From Eimeria necatrix (lineage: Eukaryota > Apicomplexa > Conoidasida > Eucoccidiorida > Eimeriidae): 30,692 nt of DNA. The position numbers and the translations under genes were made by a program. The stretch covers positions 1-30,692 of the forward strand of contig NW_013654318.1 of assembly GCF_000499385.1 (NCBI RefSeq). The letters run 5' to 3'. A model generated the notes under the pieces. The model was not told the origin of the DNA. It saw only the letters and a program-made list of their open reading frames with translations, and did not search any database. Below, piece after piece: positions 10,437-22,177 of the stretch (position 1 is its first letter; each line of letters begins with the position of its first letter).

Positions 10437-10476
10437 TCACCGAACATTTCGGGAGTCTGTCACCGAACATTTCGGA
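10437..10476. repeat. Paired palindromic motif, 23-bp spacing
   Basis: TCACCGAACATTTCGG occurs at 10437-10452 and again at 10460-10475. Each copy contains CCGAA-CAT-TTCGG, a perfect 5-bp inverted repeat. Two identical dyad sites about two helical turns apart resemble a paired binding site for a dimeric DNA-binding protein. The simpler alternative is a 23-bp tandem duplication of one site. No known factor is assigned. Confidence 0.7.
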
Positions 10477-10497
10477 GGAGAAGAGGAGCAAGGATGA

Positions 10498-13106
10498 TGG
10501 GCCCTCCTCTCGGCCGTTATCCTGTAGTCTAAAGTCTAAAGCATTGCAAGGCTTCCCTCACACATCTCGCCGGCGTTGAAAACCTCGCCGCGCACTTTTG
10601 TTGATGCTTGAAAGTCTGATTGTCGGTGGCATGAGAGTCAACATCAGCGTCTTTCTCGCGAAGATGATACGAGCTGTCGGTTATGTGGCAGCTGCAGAAG
10701 GCCAGGCATGCGACTAAAACGCCGACGCTTAGCAGTGTCTGAAAAATAGTGCATCATATATCTGGGTATCTTCTCACCCCCGCGGTGGCTATGAAGGCTA
10801 CACGGAGGACATGAATTGCCCAGTGCTGCGGCGCACATGCTCTTGTATTCAGCTTTGTAGAAAGCAATGCGATCCCTTGAAACTTGTTGGCACGAGAAAT
10901 TTCAAGGGGTGCCTGTGGCCTTCTAGGGTAAGGAATGACAGACGGGCAATGATGCGGGCACCCTCGCAGCACTGTACAACACGTAAGAGAATGATCTAGG
11001 GACTTTATATTTTCGAATTTCGCTCGAATATATATTGCGAGCAGACCAGGGCAGGCCATCGTTGCCCTCAAACGTTTTACCACCAGTTTTTTTAGAGGTG
11101 ACTAGTTTCCTGAGGACGCGCAATTTTTTAGAGCTGTGCGTGGAGCTATGGGCCTGTTTCAGCACGGGTTGAAGCGGGAAGGCACCGTTATGCCAGCGCA
11201 GGCTTGGCAAGCTGTCCCACACACGAATCACTCGCAGTCACTCGAATGAGCAAAAGAGGATGACGCGGTTTTGGTAATAACTTCATTTTTTTCGTTGCTC
11301 GACAATTTCCGGAAATGCAACAGCCCCAATTTCGCCGCCAGCAGTCATCCAGTAATCCTGGAGGAGGCAGTCACTGGCGCCAATTTACCATATCTAGTCT
11401 GAAGGGAGCAAACCATCTATATATCAACCAATATGTAAACTCCCCTCCCATCTTACCGGTTATTTTTTGGCACAGCTCATTTTGAGATGCCACCCCTTCA
11501 AAGGGACACGCATACGGTGATCGGCTGTCACTCTCTTTTACACATGACGCGCTCGTCCGTCTATTCCCTTTAACAAAATTCTTTACTTTTTTCCCTAGCT
11601 CTTCACATTGAACACTATGCTTGTGTCACATGCGCTAGAAGTCCGGTTCCGCCCAACATTTTGCTGTCAGAATCAAGATCCCTGTTGCGTATATGCCCGC
11701 TGCAGGTAAAAGAAAAGCGCGTGGTCCTGGGTCTGCCAGCTCGTCTACAGTATGTGAGAATCGATACGGGGCAAGCATTGCCGAAAGCAAGTCAGTCACC
11801 GAAGCTCACGCCGAAATGAGCGCGCATATGCAATAAGCAAACAACAACAATGATGATGTTATATTATGAAGAACACAGAGTGAAATAACTGGGGAGGCGA
11901 CTTTACTAAACAAAAGGCAAAATGAAGTAAAATCGAAAAAGAGTCACAGAGTTTTAGTTATCTCTGCTTGCAAATTCTAGTTAGGTTGCTCGGCCAGAAG
12001 CTATACAACACGGCACCATTGCACGACCCTTATTCGACCAGTTAGAACCGAACTCCAGAGAATCCAATGCTCAATAAATTTTTATTCTAATTCCGAATGC
12101 CAACTTGTATTTGTGTTGCTATATTGAGAGCATCGTCTGATCTCTCAGCTGAAGATGATGTATTCGGCATTGTACTGCTCTGGCCGGTTGCTCGAAGCAT
12201 TCTGTTCGGGGCGTCGCAAAAAGGGATTCGGCGGTACTTAAAAAAAGTAGAACGGAAGCAGTGCTAATCTGTAAGCAAACGCTTCGATTCGCGCTACTAG
12301 CGTACAGTGGTCTTTCTTTATGGCCTTTCTAGCAAGCCCCAAAAGTAAAAGCATGTATTTACGACAGGCATGTGCCTGCCGCTGGCCCATCTTTTACTCA
12401 CAGCAAAATGTTTCACAAATGAATTGGTATGTGCCTTTTTATTTCCATTGACACTTGCGACGTAACTTCTTTCTTTGCCCGCAACTTCGTTAAGACGCAT
12501 TCTTATAATCAAGAATTACTGAGAAAATTTGATTTTGCCGTATCGTCGGGGTATGGCCGCGTCCAAAAAAAGCAAAGCAAGGTTATAAAATTAGTCGGTA
12601 CCCCAGAAATGCTGCTCGAGTTATTTTTAGAAGCATAGACATCTGAAGAGCTGGGGAAGTCGCCGAGTTCGGGGTGGCTCTGCACGCTGGAGGCTTTGTT
12701 TTCAGGTGAATCGTCGCTAGTGAGAGCATCGCACAGTGCTGAAGTTGCAGATCGTAGCAGGAGTAGCCCATGAACACTCGTACTTTTCTGTAAACGTGTT
12801 CTGATGCCGTTTCGAAACACTGTACTGTTTTAATGTTGTTGAGGTTGTTCAGCTGCGTCGCCGGCCTAGTTAGATAGCAGAGGAAAATGGTTGGAAAACT
12901 CCAAGGAAGTCGTAATCAATCGGATGCATGATATTGAGGATGATACGTCACGTTGGAAACGCATATCGTGCTTGTTTTGATGTGGCTTTAAGCTACTAGA
13001 TTGCTAGGCCTTGGAAGTGCACCAAGGTGAATTTTATCGGGCGGCGCGACCACGTAGGTTTTGGGTTAGGTTGAACTCGTCGCCGAATTTGCTAGCCTTT
13101 GCATTC
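10498..13106. other. Gene-poor stretch
   Basis: Bases 11250-12310 have no open frame of 60 codons on either strand. Elsewhere the frames are short and overlap antisense (10754-11083 minus, 10923-11231 minus, 12429-12638 plus, 12509-12820 minus). No domain, RNA gene or repeat array is recognised. Confidence 0.5.
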
Positions 13107-13158
13107 TGAAAGCTTATGTATATCGCAATAGCATCGCTACAACTACATAAAGCTTTCA
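13107..13158. repeat. Imperfect inverted repeat
   Basis: TGAAAGCTTATGTA at 13107-13120 is complementary to TACATAAAGCTTTCA at 13144-13158 apart from a single extra A in the right arm. The loop is 23 nt. Function is unknown. Confidence 0.65.
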
Positions 13159-14363
13159 TGGCGACCACTGGAGAGCGAAAGTTCCAAGCTTATATACAAA
13201 TTCCCTAAATTGTGGGAAGAGCTGCATTCTGGTGGCCCAAATTTGCCGTGGGAAATTTGATGGAGGCCAGCATTTAGATCCAGCGTGTAAAGCTACTAAG
13301 CTGTCGTTATCACATCACTGCGACGGGACAGTTTGCGTTTTCCGATCTCATTAGCCGTCATCATTCACCTAAAGGCTGCCGCCTTTTCGTAAACTGCATC
13401 GGTTCAGACTGAGCTTCGGATTGTATGCTTTATGTTCCACAGCATTTTGCTGCTCCACGAGCCTTCAACTCCCGCAGCTTAGTTACCGCACTACTACCAC
13501 AAAAATGCAGTTGTTAAGCCGGCGGTTCCATATTTCAAGACAGTTATTCACAAAGATGAGCTAAGATTCGTGCTGCTTCCGTACCATTTAAAGCAGCAGT
13601 AGCTACATCTGTTACGAACGTGCAGCCTCCGCCGCTATGGGGAAGATGGAGGGCAGCCGAGACCCCGGAGTGCGAGCCAGGAAAGGGACATTTGAAAAAG
13701 TGCGTTGGTTTAAATAAACAAGAATCAACTTGCTTTAAATTGATCAAAATTCAAAAAAAAGGGCGTGAATGCTTCAATCATCAGATACAAGCGGAGGAAC
13801 GCTACATAGAGGACTTGGGGACCCTATTTGACTTCGAGCTCGAATGGCAGGAAAAACTGGCAGTGCACCAAATACTTTGAAGGGCTACGGAAAATCACTG
13901 TATCTGAATATTTGTACCAAAAATACCGAGCTGAAACTTTCCTAGAACCCAAGCACCACAAAAGCCAACACCCAAAACAGCTCCACAGCCACCAATAGAG
14001 CATGAACAGGATATGCTTACGTGCCTCTGGATCAGTTGCCACTGCTGCAAGATGGCAGGACGTCCGTTAACAAGAGGGCAACGCGACCGCAAGAGTACAT
14101 GCATCGTGGGTAGTAAGCTGAATGATGATAAATCGTGTTAACTCGCCTCGCTTGTACTTAACAGCCGGAGATGCAGTCTCCACCAGTACCAATGAGTGGT
14201 CTAGTGTCTCCCGCTGCTTGTGTTGCTACACATAATTAATGCATGATTACGTGTTACCAAGAAACACGCATAAACTCGAAATAAATCGTCAGAAAGTAGA
14301 GAAAAATAATGGAGATCAGAGCTCATGCCAGGTTTACAGAATTTCTTCTGCTGGCCGCCCCTA
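13159..14363. other. Gene-poor stretch
   Basis: An 86-codon forward frame at 13620-13880 is charged and Lys/Glu-rich in its second half, but it starts without a clear context and has no recognisable family. Opposite-strand frames at 13824-14104 overlap it. Nothing else can be supported. Confidence 0.45.
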
Positions 14364-14694
14364 GCATGCCGTGCAGACCAGCCTCCCATTGCAGCGGCCC
14401 CGTAAAGTGTGGAAAGTTTTCATCGCAAAGTGACATTAGGTTATAAGCATGCTTCGCTGTCTATAGAACACACCCGAAGTGGGGTGAACAGCTGCAACGA
14501 GGTGGAAGCCAAATCGCGTCACATTTGCGAACAGCCAGGAGCTAAGGTTCTGCATCCTGGACACTCGCGCAAACACAGCAGCTACATCCATTGGGAACCA
14601 TAGCGAATATCCGTTGCAAAACTTGCTATGCAAGGGCGTGAAAACATATGAGAACACAAGAATTCCTTCTCGTTTTTTCCGGAGTTTCTCTCAG
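14364..14694 (+). promoter_or_regulatory. Possible 5' region of the secreted-protein gene
   Basis: Two GCATGC hexamers lie at 14364-14369 and 14447-14452, the second within the palindrome AAGCATGCTT. GCATGC/TGCATGC is a known enriched promoter motif and ApiAP2-type site in apicomplexans, but this matters only if the organism is one. A pyrimidine-rich run followed by TTTCTCTCAG ends at 14694, six bases before the ATG at 14701. It could be the acceptor of an intron in the 5' UTR or in an upstream coding exon. No TATA-like element stands out. Confidence 0.22.
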
Positions 14695-14700
14695 TCAAAG

Positions 14701-15197
14701 ATGTGTTGCGTTTCCTTGCATATCTTAGCCTTGTCCATCGCTGCGATCCCAGCTAGCGCCTGTCTTGAAGCAGATGCCTCGCCTGCTTTCACCAGGAAGA
14801 TAAATTTGTGGGAGAAATCGTCAGGCGTTCATTGCCAGAGTGCATCGACACCCTGGAAGAGACACCATCTCCCTACGTCTCGTCTTGCAGGGCTCGCCTT
14901 CGTCTTGGTCGCATTGGCCGTAGGCATTGCAGTCATGAAATGTTATATGTTACTTAGGGGTTCTTCGCTTGACCAAAAACACAACATTCGCCGGAGAAAC
15001 CTTTCAGTCCAAGATGTATCTACCTGCTCAGTAGGTCTTGCTGTGTATACAGATACTGTCGCCATTTTATTTCACATTGCAACATGTACAGACAACCTCA
15101 GTTCTATGACACTCCGGAATATTATGAGATGAATTCGGAGGCCGCTGTGCAGCAAAAAATCCCTTCAGCTGCTTTTAGCGTGCAAAAACAATGCTAG
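14701..15197 (+). CDS. Small predicted secreted single-pass membrane protein
   Basis: This is the best gene candidate. ATG 14701 is the first ATG in its open frame and has A at -3. Residues 1-20 form a typical signal peptide with a hydrophobic core and an Ala-Ser-Ala end, so cleavage is likely near residue 20. Residues 62-79 are a strong membrane segment of Leu, Ala, Val and Gly, followed by a basic stretch ending in three arginines (97-99). If type I, the tail faces the cytosol. Unspliced, the frame runs to TGA at 15132 (143 residues). I prefer an intron at 15031-15101 (71 nt, GTAGGT...CTCAG, phase 0), which joins a tail beginning FYDTPEYYEMNSEAA and ending at TAG 15197, for 141 residues. 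That tail is acidic and Tyr-rich and looks coding. The layout resembles small coccidian secretory or dense-granule-type proteins, but no homologue is recognised. Its arginine cluster does not match PEXEL-type RxLxE/Q/D. Confidence covers the existence of a gene; the splice is less certain. Confidence 0.42.
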
Positions 15198-15694
15198 AAG
15201 CAGAGCAACAACCGATATTTCAACTTCAAACCTAGTCATCCTTCTAAGCCTTGAAAAGGCAACTGCGTTTGTACCGGCGAAACACTGGTGCTTTCAATGT
15301 ACTCAGAATGTGAGGAGACACTGCTAACTTCGCATGACCATACCGGAACAACAGTGATCTTTGGAGCTCAACAATGACACTGAAAAAGGACGTAGAGCAG
15401 GTCGTTGAATTTACGCTCCATTAATTGTTTCTCTTCACCCGGCGAACCAGACCAAGCACGGGCCAAACTGGCAAACCGCAAGTTTTGCAAAGCTAAGGGG
15501 AGGCTTTGGCACTGCAGGGGCGCAAAAAAAAAGATGCCATGTGGGTGGAAGAAAACGTGACAAAGTATTGTGGACTTCGTTTAACGGTGGCAGCGATAAC
15601 AATATTTTAAATGACATCCTTTGGCCTGCAGAAAATGTACTAGAATTCAAGCCAAGTGCAACTCAGTCGTAATGGGAAAGCGCTAGTCGCTGTG
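15198..15694. other. Spacer between gene candidate and satellite array
   Basis: No gene is seen. The only open frame (15435-15650 minus) has no recognisable features. An A-run lies near 15525. Base composition is ordinary here and changes abruptly to G-rich at about 15695 where the array starts. Confidence 0.5.
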
Positions 15695-16130
15695 GCTCCA
15701 GTATTTGGAGGGCGAGGGAAATGCGCTTGTATGGGATGTGTCGTATGAAATGTCGGGGCGGGACATGCGTGGGCGCAGTGAATGCTTGAATTGGTGGGGC
15801 TGCGTGAGGCATCGCGTATTGCGCGTGTAGTGCTATGTGGCAGACCACTAAGGCGCCTCGTTTAAACTCTGGATATCACAGTATTTTGCCGGGCTGGCAA
15901 AACTTCTAGTGATACCGTGGCAAACGGTGTGCTTCAAATAATATCCAGTGATAGAAGAGACGGTAACGGCGAAAATGTTCTGCGACTTCCGTGCTAGAAG
16001 CTCCCCTGACAGAGGTGTGGGTCATGGCTAGTGGAACTGGTAACATTGAGAGTGTTGCGTGAACAGAGCATTCTGTGGAGTGGCGCGCAGTTTAGTGGGA
16101 GTGCAGCAGTGTGACTCGCTCATGGCTGCA
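15695..16130 (+). repeat. Left edge unit of the array, long variant
   Basis: This unit is about 435 bp instead of 307. After the usual landmarks (TTTGGA, ATGGGATGTGTCGTATGAAA, then GCGCAGTG at 15774) it carries a module absent from interior units: CAGTGAATGCTTGAAT (15776-15791), TATTGCGCG, CAGACCAC (15841), CTCTGGATA (15868) and GTATTTTGCCGGGCTGGCAA, to about 15910. It then rejoins the normal unit through AATGTTCTGCG. The same module occurs in the right edge unit. Confidence 0.8.
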
Positions 16131-16344
16131 CTGTTTGGAACGTACAGGACGTGTGTTGCGTGCATGGGATGTGTCAAATGAAGGGTCGAGCCGCGACGTA
16201 GGAGTTAGCAGTGTGTGACGTGGCAAAAAGAAATGCGAGAATGATTTCGCCGCATTGGCGGAGGGGATCATAGTTTTACGTTGTGCGTGTTGTATGATGC
16301 GTTGATGGAGGTGTTGCCACGAGGAGAGGAACTGGAAACGTGCA

Positions 16345-18800
16345 GAGAGTTGCGTGAAAAGAAGATTCTGTGGAGTGGGGCGGAGCTTAGTTGGAGTGGA
16401 GCAGTGTGACTCGCTGATGGCTGCACTGCTTGGAACGTACAGGACGTGCGTTGCGTGCACGGGATGTGTCATATGCAGGGTCGAGCTGTGACATACAAGT
16501 TAGCAGCGTGTGACGTGGCGAAGAAAACTTCGAGAGTGATTTCGCCGCACTGGCGAAGGAGCTCGTGATGAGAGACAATGTTTTGCGTTGTGCGCGTTCT
16601 ATGATGCTTTGATGGAGTTGTTGTCATGGCGAGCGAAGCTAAAAGGATGTAGAGATTTGCAAGAGCAGCATACGCCGAGCGCCGCGGAGTTTAGCAGGAG
16701 TGGAGTAGTGAGATTTGGTGACGGCTGCCCTGTTTGGAACGCACAGGACGTGTGTTGCGTGCATGGGATGTGTCATATGGAGGGTCGAACCACGATGTAG
16801 GAGTTAGCAGTGTGTGACTTCGCAGAGGGAACTGCAAAACTGATTATGCCGCGTTGGCAGAAGAGCTCGTGGTGAAGGACAATGTTTTGCGTTGTGCGTG
16901 TTGAAGCTGCGTTGACGGAGGTGTTGTCATGTCGAGTGGAACTAAACACGTGGAGAGATGTGCGTGAACAGAACATGGTGTAGAGCTGCGCGGAGATTAG
17001 TGGAAGTGGAGCAATGCGAGTGGCTGGGGACTGCCCTGTTTGGAACGTACAGGACGTATGCTGGGTACATGGGATGTGTCATATGAAGAGTCGAACCGCT
17101 ACGTAGGAGTTAGCAGTGTGTGACGTGGAGAAGGGAACTGCAAGAAGGGTTTTGCGGCGTTGGCAGAGGAGCTCGTGGCGAGAGACAATGTTTAGCGTTG
17201 TGCGTGTTGAAGCTGCGTTGACGGAGGTGTTGTCATGGCGAGCGGATCTCGGAACATGCAAGGAGTTGCAAGAACAGCAGACTCTCTCGAGCGGCGCTGA
17301 CTTTCGCACGATTGGAGCAATGTGATGTGCTGTGTTTGAAATGTGCAGGTGGTGCGTTGCGTGCGTGGAATGTGTCATATGAAATATCGAGCCGCGACGT
17401 ACTAGTTTGCAGCGTGCGACGTGGCGGAGGGAGATGCGGGAATGACTTTGCCGTGCTTCCAGAGGGGCTCATGGTGAGAGACAATGTTATGCGTTGTGCG
17501 TGTTGGAAGCTCTTATGATGGTGTTGTCATGGCGAGCGGAACTGGAAACGTGGAAAGAGTTGCGTGAACAGAACATTCTGTGGAGCGGCGCGGAGTTTAG
17601 TGGAAGTGGAGCAGTATGAATCGCAGATAGCTGCCCTGTTTGGAACGCACAGGACGTATGTTGGGTACATGGGATGCGTCATCAGGGTCGAACCGCGACA
17701 TGCGTGTTAGCAGCGTGTGACGTGGCGGAGGGAACCGCGATAATGATTTTACGGGTTCGTCAGAGGAGCTAATGGTGAGAAACAATGTTTTGCGATGTGC
17801 ATGTTGGAAGCTGCGTTGATGGAGATGTTGTCATGGCGAGCGGAACTAGAAACATGCAAAGATTTGCAAGAACAGCACACGCTATCTCGAGCGGCGCTGA
17901 GTTTAGCGTGAATGGAGCAGTGTGAATCGCAGGTTGCTGAATTGTTTGGAATGCACATGCTGTGTGTTGCGTTTATGGAATGTGTCCTATATAGGCCAAG
18001 CCGCGACGTGCGAGTTAGCAGTGTTTGGCGTGACGAAGGGAACTGCGAGAATGATTTTGCGGCTTTGGCAGGGGAGCCCGTGGTGAGAGACAACGTTTCG
18101 CGCTGTCCGTGTTGTATGATGCTCCGATGAAGGTTTTGTCATTGCGAGCGGAGCTGGAGGCATGGAGAGATGTGTGTGAACAGAACAGTGTGTGGAGCGG
18201 CGTGGAGCTTAGTGGAAATAGAACAGTGCGACATGCTGATGGCTGCACTGTTTGGAATGTGCATGAGGTGTGTTGCGTGCATAGAATTTGTCATATGCAG
18301 GGTCGAGCCGCGACGCACGATTTAGCAGTGTGTGACGTGACGGAAGGAGCCGCGAAAATGATTTTGCCTCGTTGGCAGAGGAGCTGGTGGTAAGAGACAA
18401 TGTTTTGCGTTGTGCATGTTGGACGTTGCGTTGCTGGAGGTGTTGTCATGGCGAGCGGGACTAGAAACATGCAAAGATTTGCAAGAACAGCACATTCGCT
18501 CGAGCGGTGCAGAGTTTAGTTGGAGTGGTGCAGTGTGAATTGCTGACGGCCGCCCTGTTTAGAAAGCTCAGGACTTGTGTTGGATTCATGGAATGTGTCA
18601 TCCTGGAGGATCGAGCCGCCACACAGGAGTTAGCAGTGTGTGACGTGGCGGAAGGAACCGCGAGAATGATTTTGCCTTGTTGCCAGAGGAGATCGTGGTG
18701 AGTGACATCGTTTTGCGTTCTGCGTGTTCGACACTGCGTTGATGGAGGTATTGTGATGGCGAGTGTAACTAGAAACATGGAGAGTGGTGCATGAACAGAA
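16345..18800 (+). repeat. Two-unit higher-order block (A-C alternation)
   Basis: Successive units alternate between two forms just after the GGAACT...CATG segment. Form A has TTGCGTGAACAGAAC then TGTGGAGCG (about 16365, 16970, 17570, 18185). Form C has TTGCAAGAACAGCA followed by a CTCGAGCGGCGCTG-like stretch (about 16670, 17272, 17875, 18487). Like forms are about 600-612 bp apart, twice the unit length. Confidence 0.7.
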
Positions 18801-21480
18801 GATTCTCTCAAGCGGCGCTGTGCTTAGTACGGGTGAAGTAGTGTGAATCGCTGATGATTGCACTGCTTGCAACGCACAGGACGTGCGTTGGGTACATGGG
18901 ATGTGTCATATGAAGGTCCGATCCGCGACGTACGATTTAGCAGTGTGTGACGTGGCGGAGGGAACTGTGAGAATGAATTTGCGGCGCTGGCAGAGGACCT
19001 AGAGGTGAGAGACAATGCTTCGCCTCGTGCGTGTTGGATGCTGCGATGGCCGAGGTGTTATCATGGCGAGCGGAACTGGAGACATGAAGAGAGGTGCGTT
19101 AACAGAACATTCTGTGGAGCGGTGCGTGGTTTAGTGGGAGGGGAAGCAGTGTAACTCGCTGATGGCTGCCCTACTTGGAAAGCAAAGGACATGTTGGATA
19201 TATGGGATGTGTCCTATAAAGGGTCGAACCGCGACGAACGAGTTAGCAGTGAATGACGTGGCAAAGTGAAGTACGGCAATGATTTTTCCGCGTTGGCAGA
19301 GGGGCTAGTGGTGAACGGCAATGCTTTGCATTGTGCGTTTTTGAAACTGTTTTAATGGAGTTGTTGTCATGACGAGCGAAACTGGAAACATGAAGGGAGG
19401 TACGTGAACAGAACAATCTGTGGAGCGGTGCGGGGTTTAGTGGGAGGGGAAGCAGTGTGAATCGCTGATCGCTGCCTTGCTTGGAACGCGCTGGACGTGT
19501 GTTGCGTGCATGCGTTGCGTTATATGAAGGGTCGAACCGCGACGTACGAGTTAGCAGTGTGTGGAGGGGCAGAATTGAACTGCGAGAATGAGTTTGCGGC
19601 GTTGGCGGAGAGGCTAGTGGTGAGACGTGATATTTTGCGATATGCGTGTTGGAAGCTGCGATGGTGGAGGTGTTGTCATGGCGAGCGGAACTAGGAACAT
19701 GGGGACTGGTGCATGAACAGAAGATTCTCTTAAACGGCGCGGGGTTTAATGGAAGTGGAGTAGTGTGAATTGCAGATGGCTGCCTTGCTTGGAACGCGCC
19801 GGACGCGTGTTGGGTAGATGGGATGTGTCATATGAAGGGCCGAAACGCGACGTACGATTTAGCAATGTGTGATGTATGGACGGTAAGTGCGAGAATGGTG
19901 TTGCGGCGTTTGCGGAGGGGCTAGAGACATGATGTTTTGCGTTGTCCGTGTTGGGAGCTGCGATGGTGGAGGTGTTGTCATGGCGAGCGGAACTAGAGAC
20001 ATGAAAACTGGTGCATGAAGAGAAGATTTTCTCAAGCGGCGCGGGGTTTAGTGGGAGTGGAGCAGTGTGAATCGCTGATGGCTGCCCTGTTTGGAACGTA
20101 CAGGACGTGTATTTGCGTGCACGAAATGCAGCATATGAAGGATCGAACCGAGACATAGCAGTTTGCAATGTGTGGAGTGGTGGAAGGTAACTGCAAGAAT
20201 GATTTTGCGGCGTTGGCAGAGATCGTGGTGAATGACAAGGTTTTGCCTTGCGCATGTTGGAAGCTGCGATGGTGAAGGTGCTGTCATAGCTGGCGTAAGT
20301 AGAAACATGGAGACTGGTGCATGAACAGAAGATTCTCTCAAGCGGCGCGGGGCTTAGTGGGAGTGGGGCAGTGTGAATCGCTGATGGTTGCACTACTTGC
20401 AACGCACAGGACGTGTGTTGGGTATATGGGATGTGTCATATGAAAGGCCGATCCGCGACATACGAGTTAGCAGTGCGTGACGTGGCGGAGGGAACTACGA
20501 GAATGATTTTGCGGCGTTGGCAGAGATGCCAGTCGTGAGAAATGATGTTTTGCGATTGACATGGCGAGCGGAACTAGGAACATGGAGACTGGTGCATGAA
20601 CAGAAGATTCTCTCAAGCGGCGCGGGATTAAGTAGGAGTGGAGCAGCGTGAATGATGGAGAATGGCTACCCTGTTTGGAACGCGAAGGACGTGTGTTGGG
20701 TGCATGGGATGTGTCATATGAAGGGTCGAACCGCGACGTACGAGTTAGCAGTGTGTGACGTGGCGAAGTGAACCAAAGCAATGATTTTGCGGCGCTGGCA
20801 GAGGGGGTAATGGTGAACGGCAATGCTTTGCATTGTGAGATTTTGAAACTGCGTTGGTGGCGTTGTTTTCATGACCAGCAAAACTGGAGACATGAAGGGA
20901 GGTACGTAAACAGAACAATCGGTGGAGCGGTGCAGAGTTCAGTGGGAAGGGAAGCAGTGTGATTCGCTGATGGCTGCCTTGCTTGGAACGCACAGGATGT
21001 GTGTTGCGTGCATGAGATGCGTAATATGACGGGTCGAACCGCGACGTACGAGTTTGCAGTGTGTGGAAGGGCAGAAGGAAGCTGCGAGAATGAGTTTGCG
21101 GCGTTGGCGGAGAGGCTAGTGGTGAGAGACAATGTCTTGCGTTATGCATGCTGGGAGGGTGCGTTGATGGAGGTCTTGTCATGGCGAGCGAAACTAGAAA
21201 CATGAAAACTGGTGCATGAAAAGAAGATTTTCTCAAGCGGCGCGGGGTTTAGTGGGAGTGGAGCAGTGTGAATCGCTGATGACTGCCCTCCCGAATCGCG
21301 ACATACGAGTTAGCAGTGTGTGACGTGGCGAAGTGAAGTACGGCAGTGATTTTGCCGCGTTTGCAGAAGAGCTAGTAGCGAGAGACAATGTTTAGCGTTG
21401 GAGCGTGTTTTGAAAAATCGCTGGTGGAGTTGTTTTCATGGCGAGCGGAACTGGAAACATGGAGAGAGCTAAGTGAACAG
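18737..21480 (+). repeat. Middle block of array dominated by form-B units
   Basis: Here many units carry GGTGCATGAACAGAAGATT then CTCAAGCGGCGCGGGGTTTA (about 18798, 19718, 20020, 20330, 20600, 21226) and are interspersed with A-like units containing GGGAGGGGAAGCAGTGTG (about 19100, 19410, 20915, 21480). The strict A-C alternation is lost. One spacing is shortened to 278 bp (20467 to 20745), and another to 257 bp because about 51 bp are missing at CTGCCCTCCCGAATCGCGAC (about 21283-21302). Confidence 0.65.
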
Positions 21481-21622
21481 TGCTTTCTGTGGAGCGGCCC
21501 GGAGTTTGGTGGGAGGGGAAGCAGTGTGTCACTTGCTGATGGCTGCCTCGTTCGGAGCGCACAGGACGTGTGTTGCGTGAATGAGATGCGTCATATGAAG
21601 AGTCGAACCGCGATATACGAGC

Positions 21623-21740
21623 TAGCAGTGTGTGGAGTGGTAAAAGGGAACTGCGAGAATGATTTTGCGGCGTAGGCAGAGGAGTTAGTTGGACACATGG
21701 GATGTGTCACATGAAGGGTCGAACTGCGAAGTGCGCGTTA
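21623..21740 (+). repeat. Truncated array unit
   Basis: Two consecutive cores are only about 115 bp apart. The sequence passes from GGCAGAGGAGTTAG directly to TTGGACACATGGGATGTG near 21690, so about 190 bp of a unit are missing. It is a simple internal deletion. Confidence 0.75.
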
Positions 21741-22177
21741 GCAGTGTGTGCCGTGGCGAAAAGAACTGTAAGAATGATTTTTGCCAGGTTTGCGGAGAAG
21801 CTCGTGATGAGAAAACAACGTTTTGAGTTGTGCATGTTGGATTGTGCTCCGATTGAGTTGTTCTCATGACGAGCGGCACTGGAAATATGGAGAGATTTTC
21901 AAAAACAGCACATGCTATCTCGAGCGGTGCTGAGTTTAGCGTGAGTGGAGCAGTGCGAATCTGTGATGGCTGCCCTGTTTGGAATGTGCAGAAAGTGCGT
22001 TGGGTGCATAGGATGTGTCCTACGAAAAGCCGAACCGCGACGTGCAAGTTAGCAGTGTGTGACGTGGCAGAGGGTAGTACAGCAATGATTTCGCCGGTGT
22101 GGCAGAGGGGCTAGTAATGAAGGACAATGTTTTGCGTTGTGCGTGTCGTATGGTGCGCTGGTGGAGGTGTTGCCATG

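Noticed and set aside
13050..13075. TTAGG-like telomeric motif in GGTTTTGGGTTAGGTTG
   Set aside because: It is not repeated; a single short match is expected by chance.
14790..15010. PEXEL/TEXEL-type export motif at the Arg-Arg-Arg-Asn-Leu-Ser of the 14701 candidate
   Set aside because: The fifth position is Val instead of Glu, Gln or Asp, and the Toxoplasma-type RRL order is absent.
15520..15535. A-run as the tail of a retrotransposed copy
   Set aside because: Only about nine or ten A residues, with no target-site duplication or recognisable element upstream.
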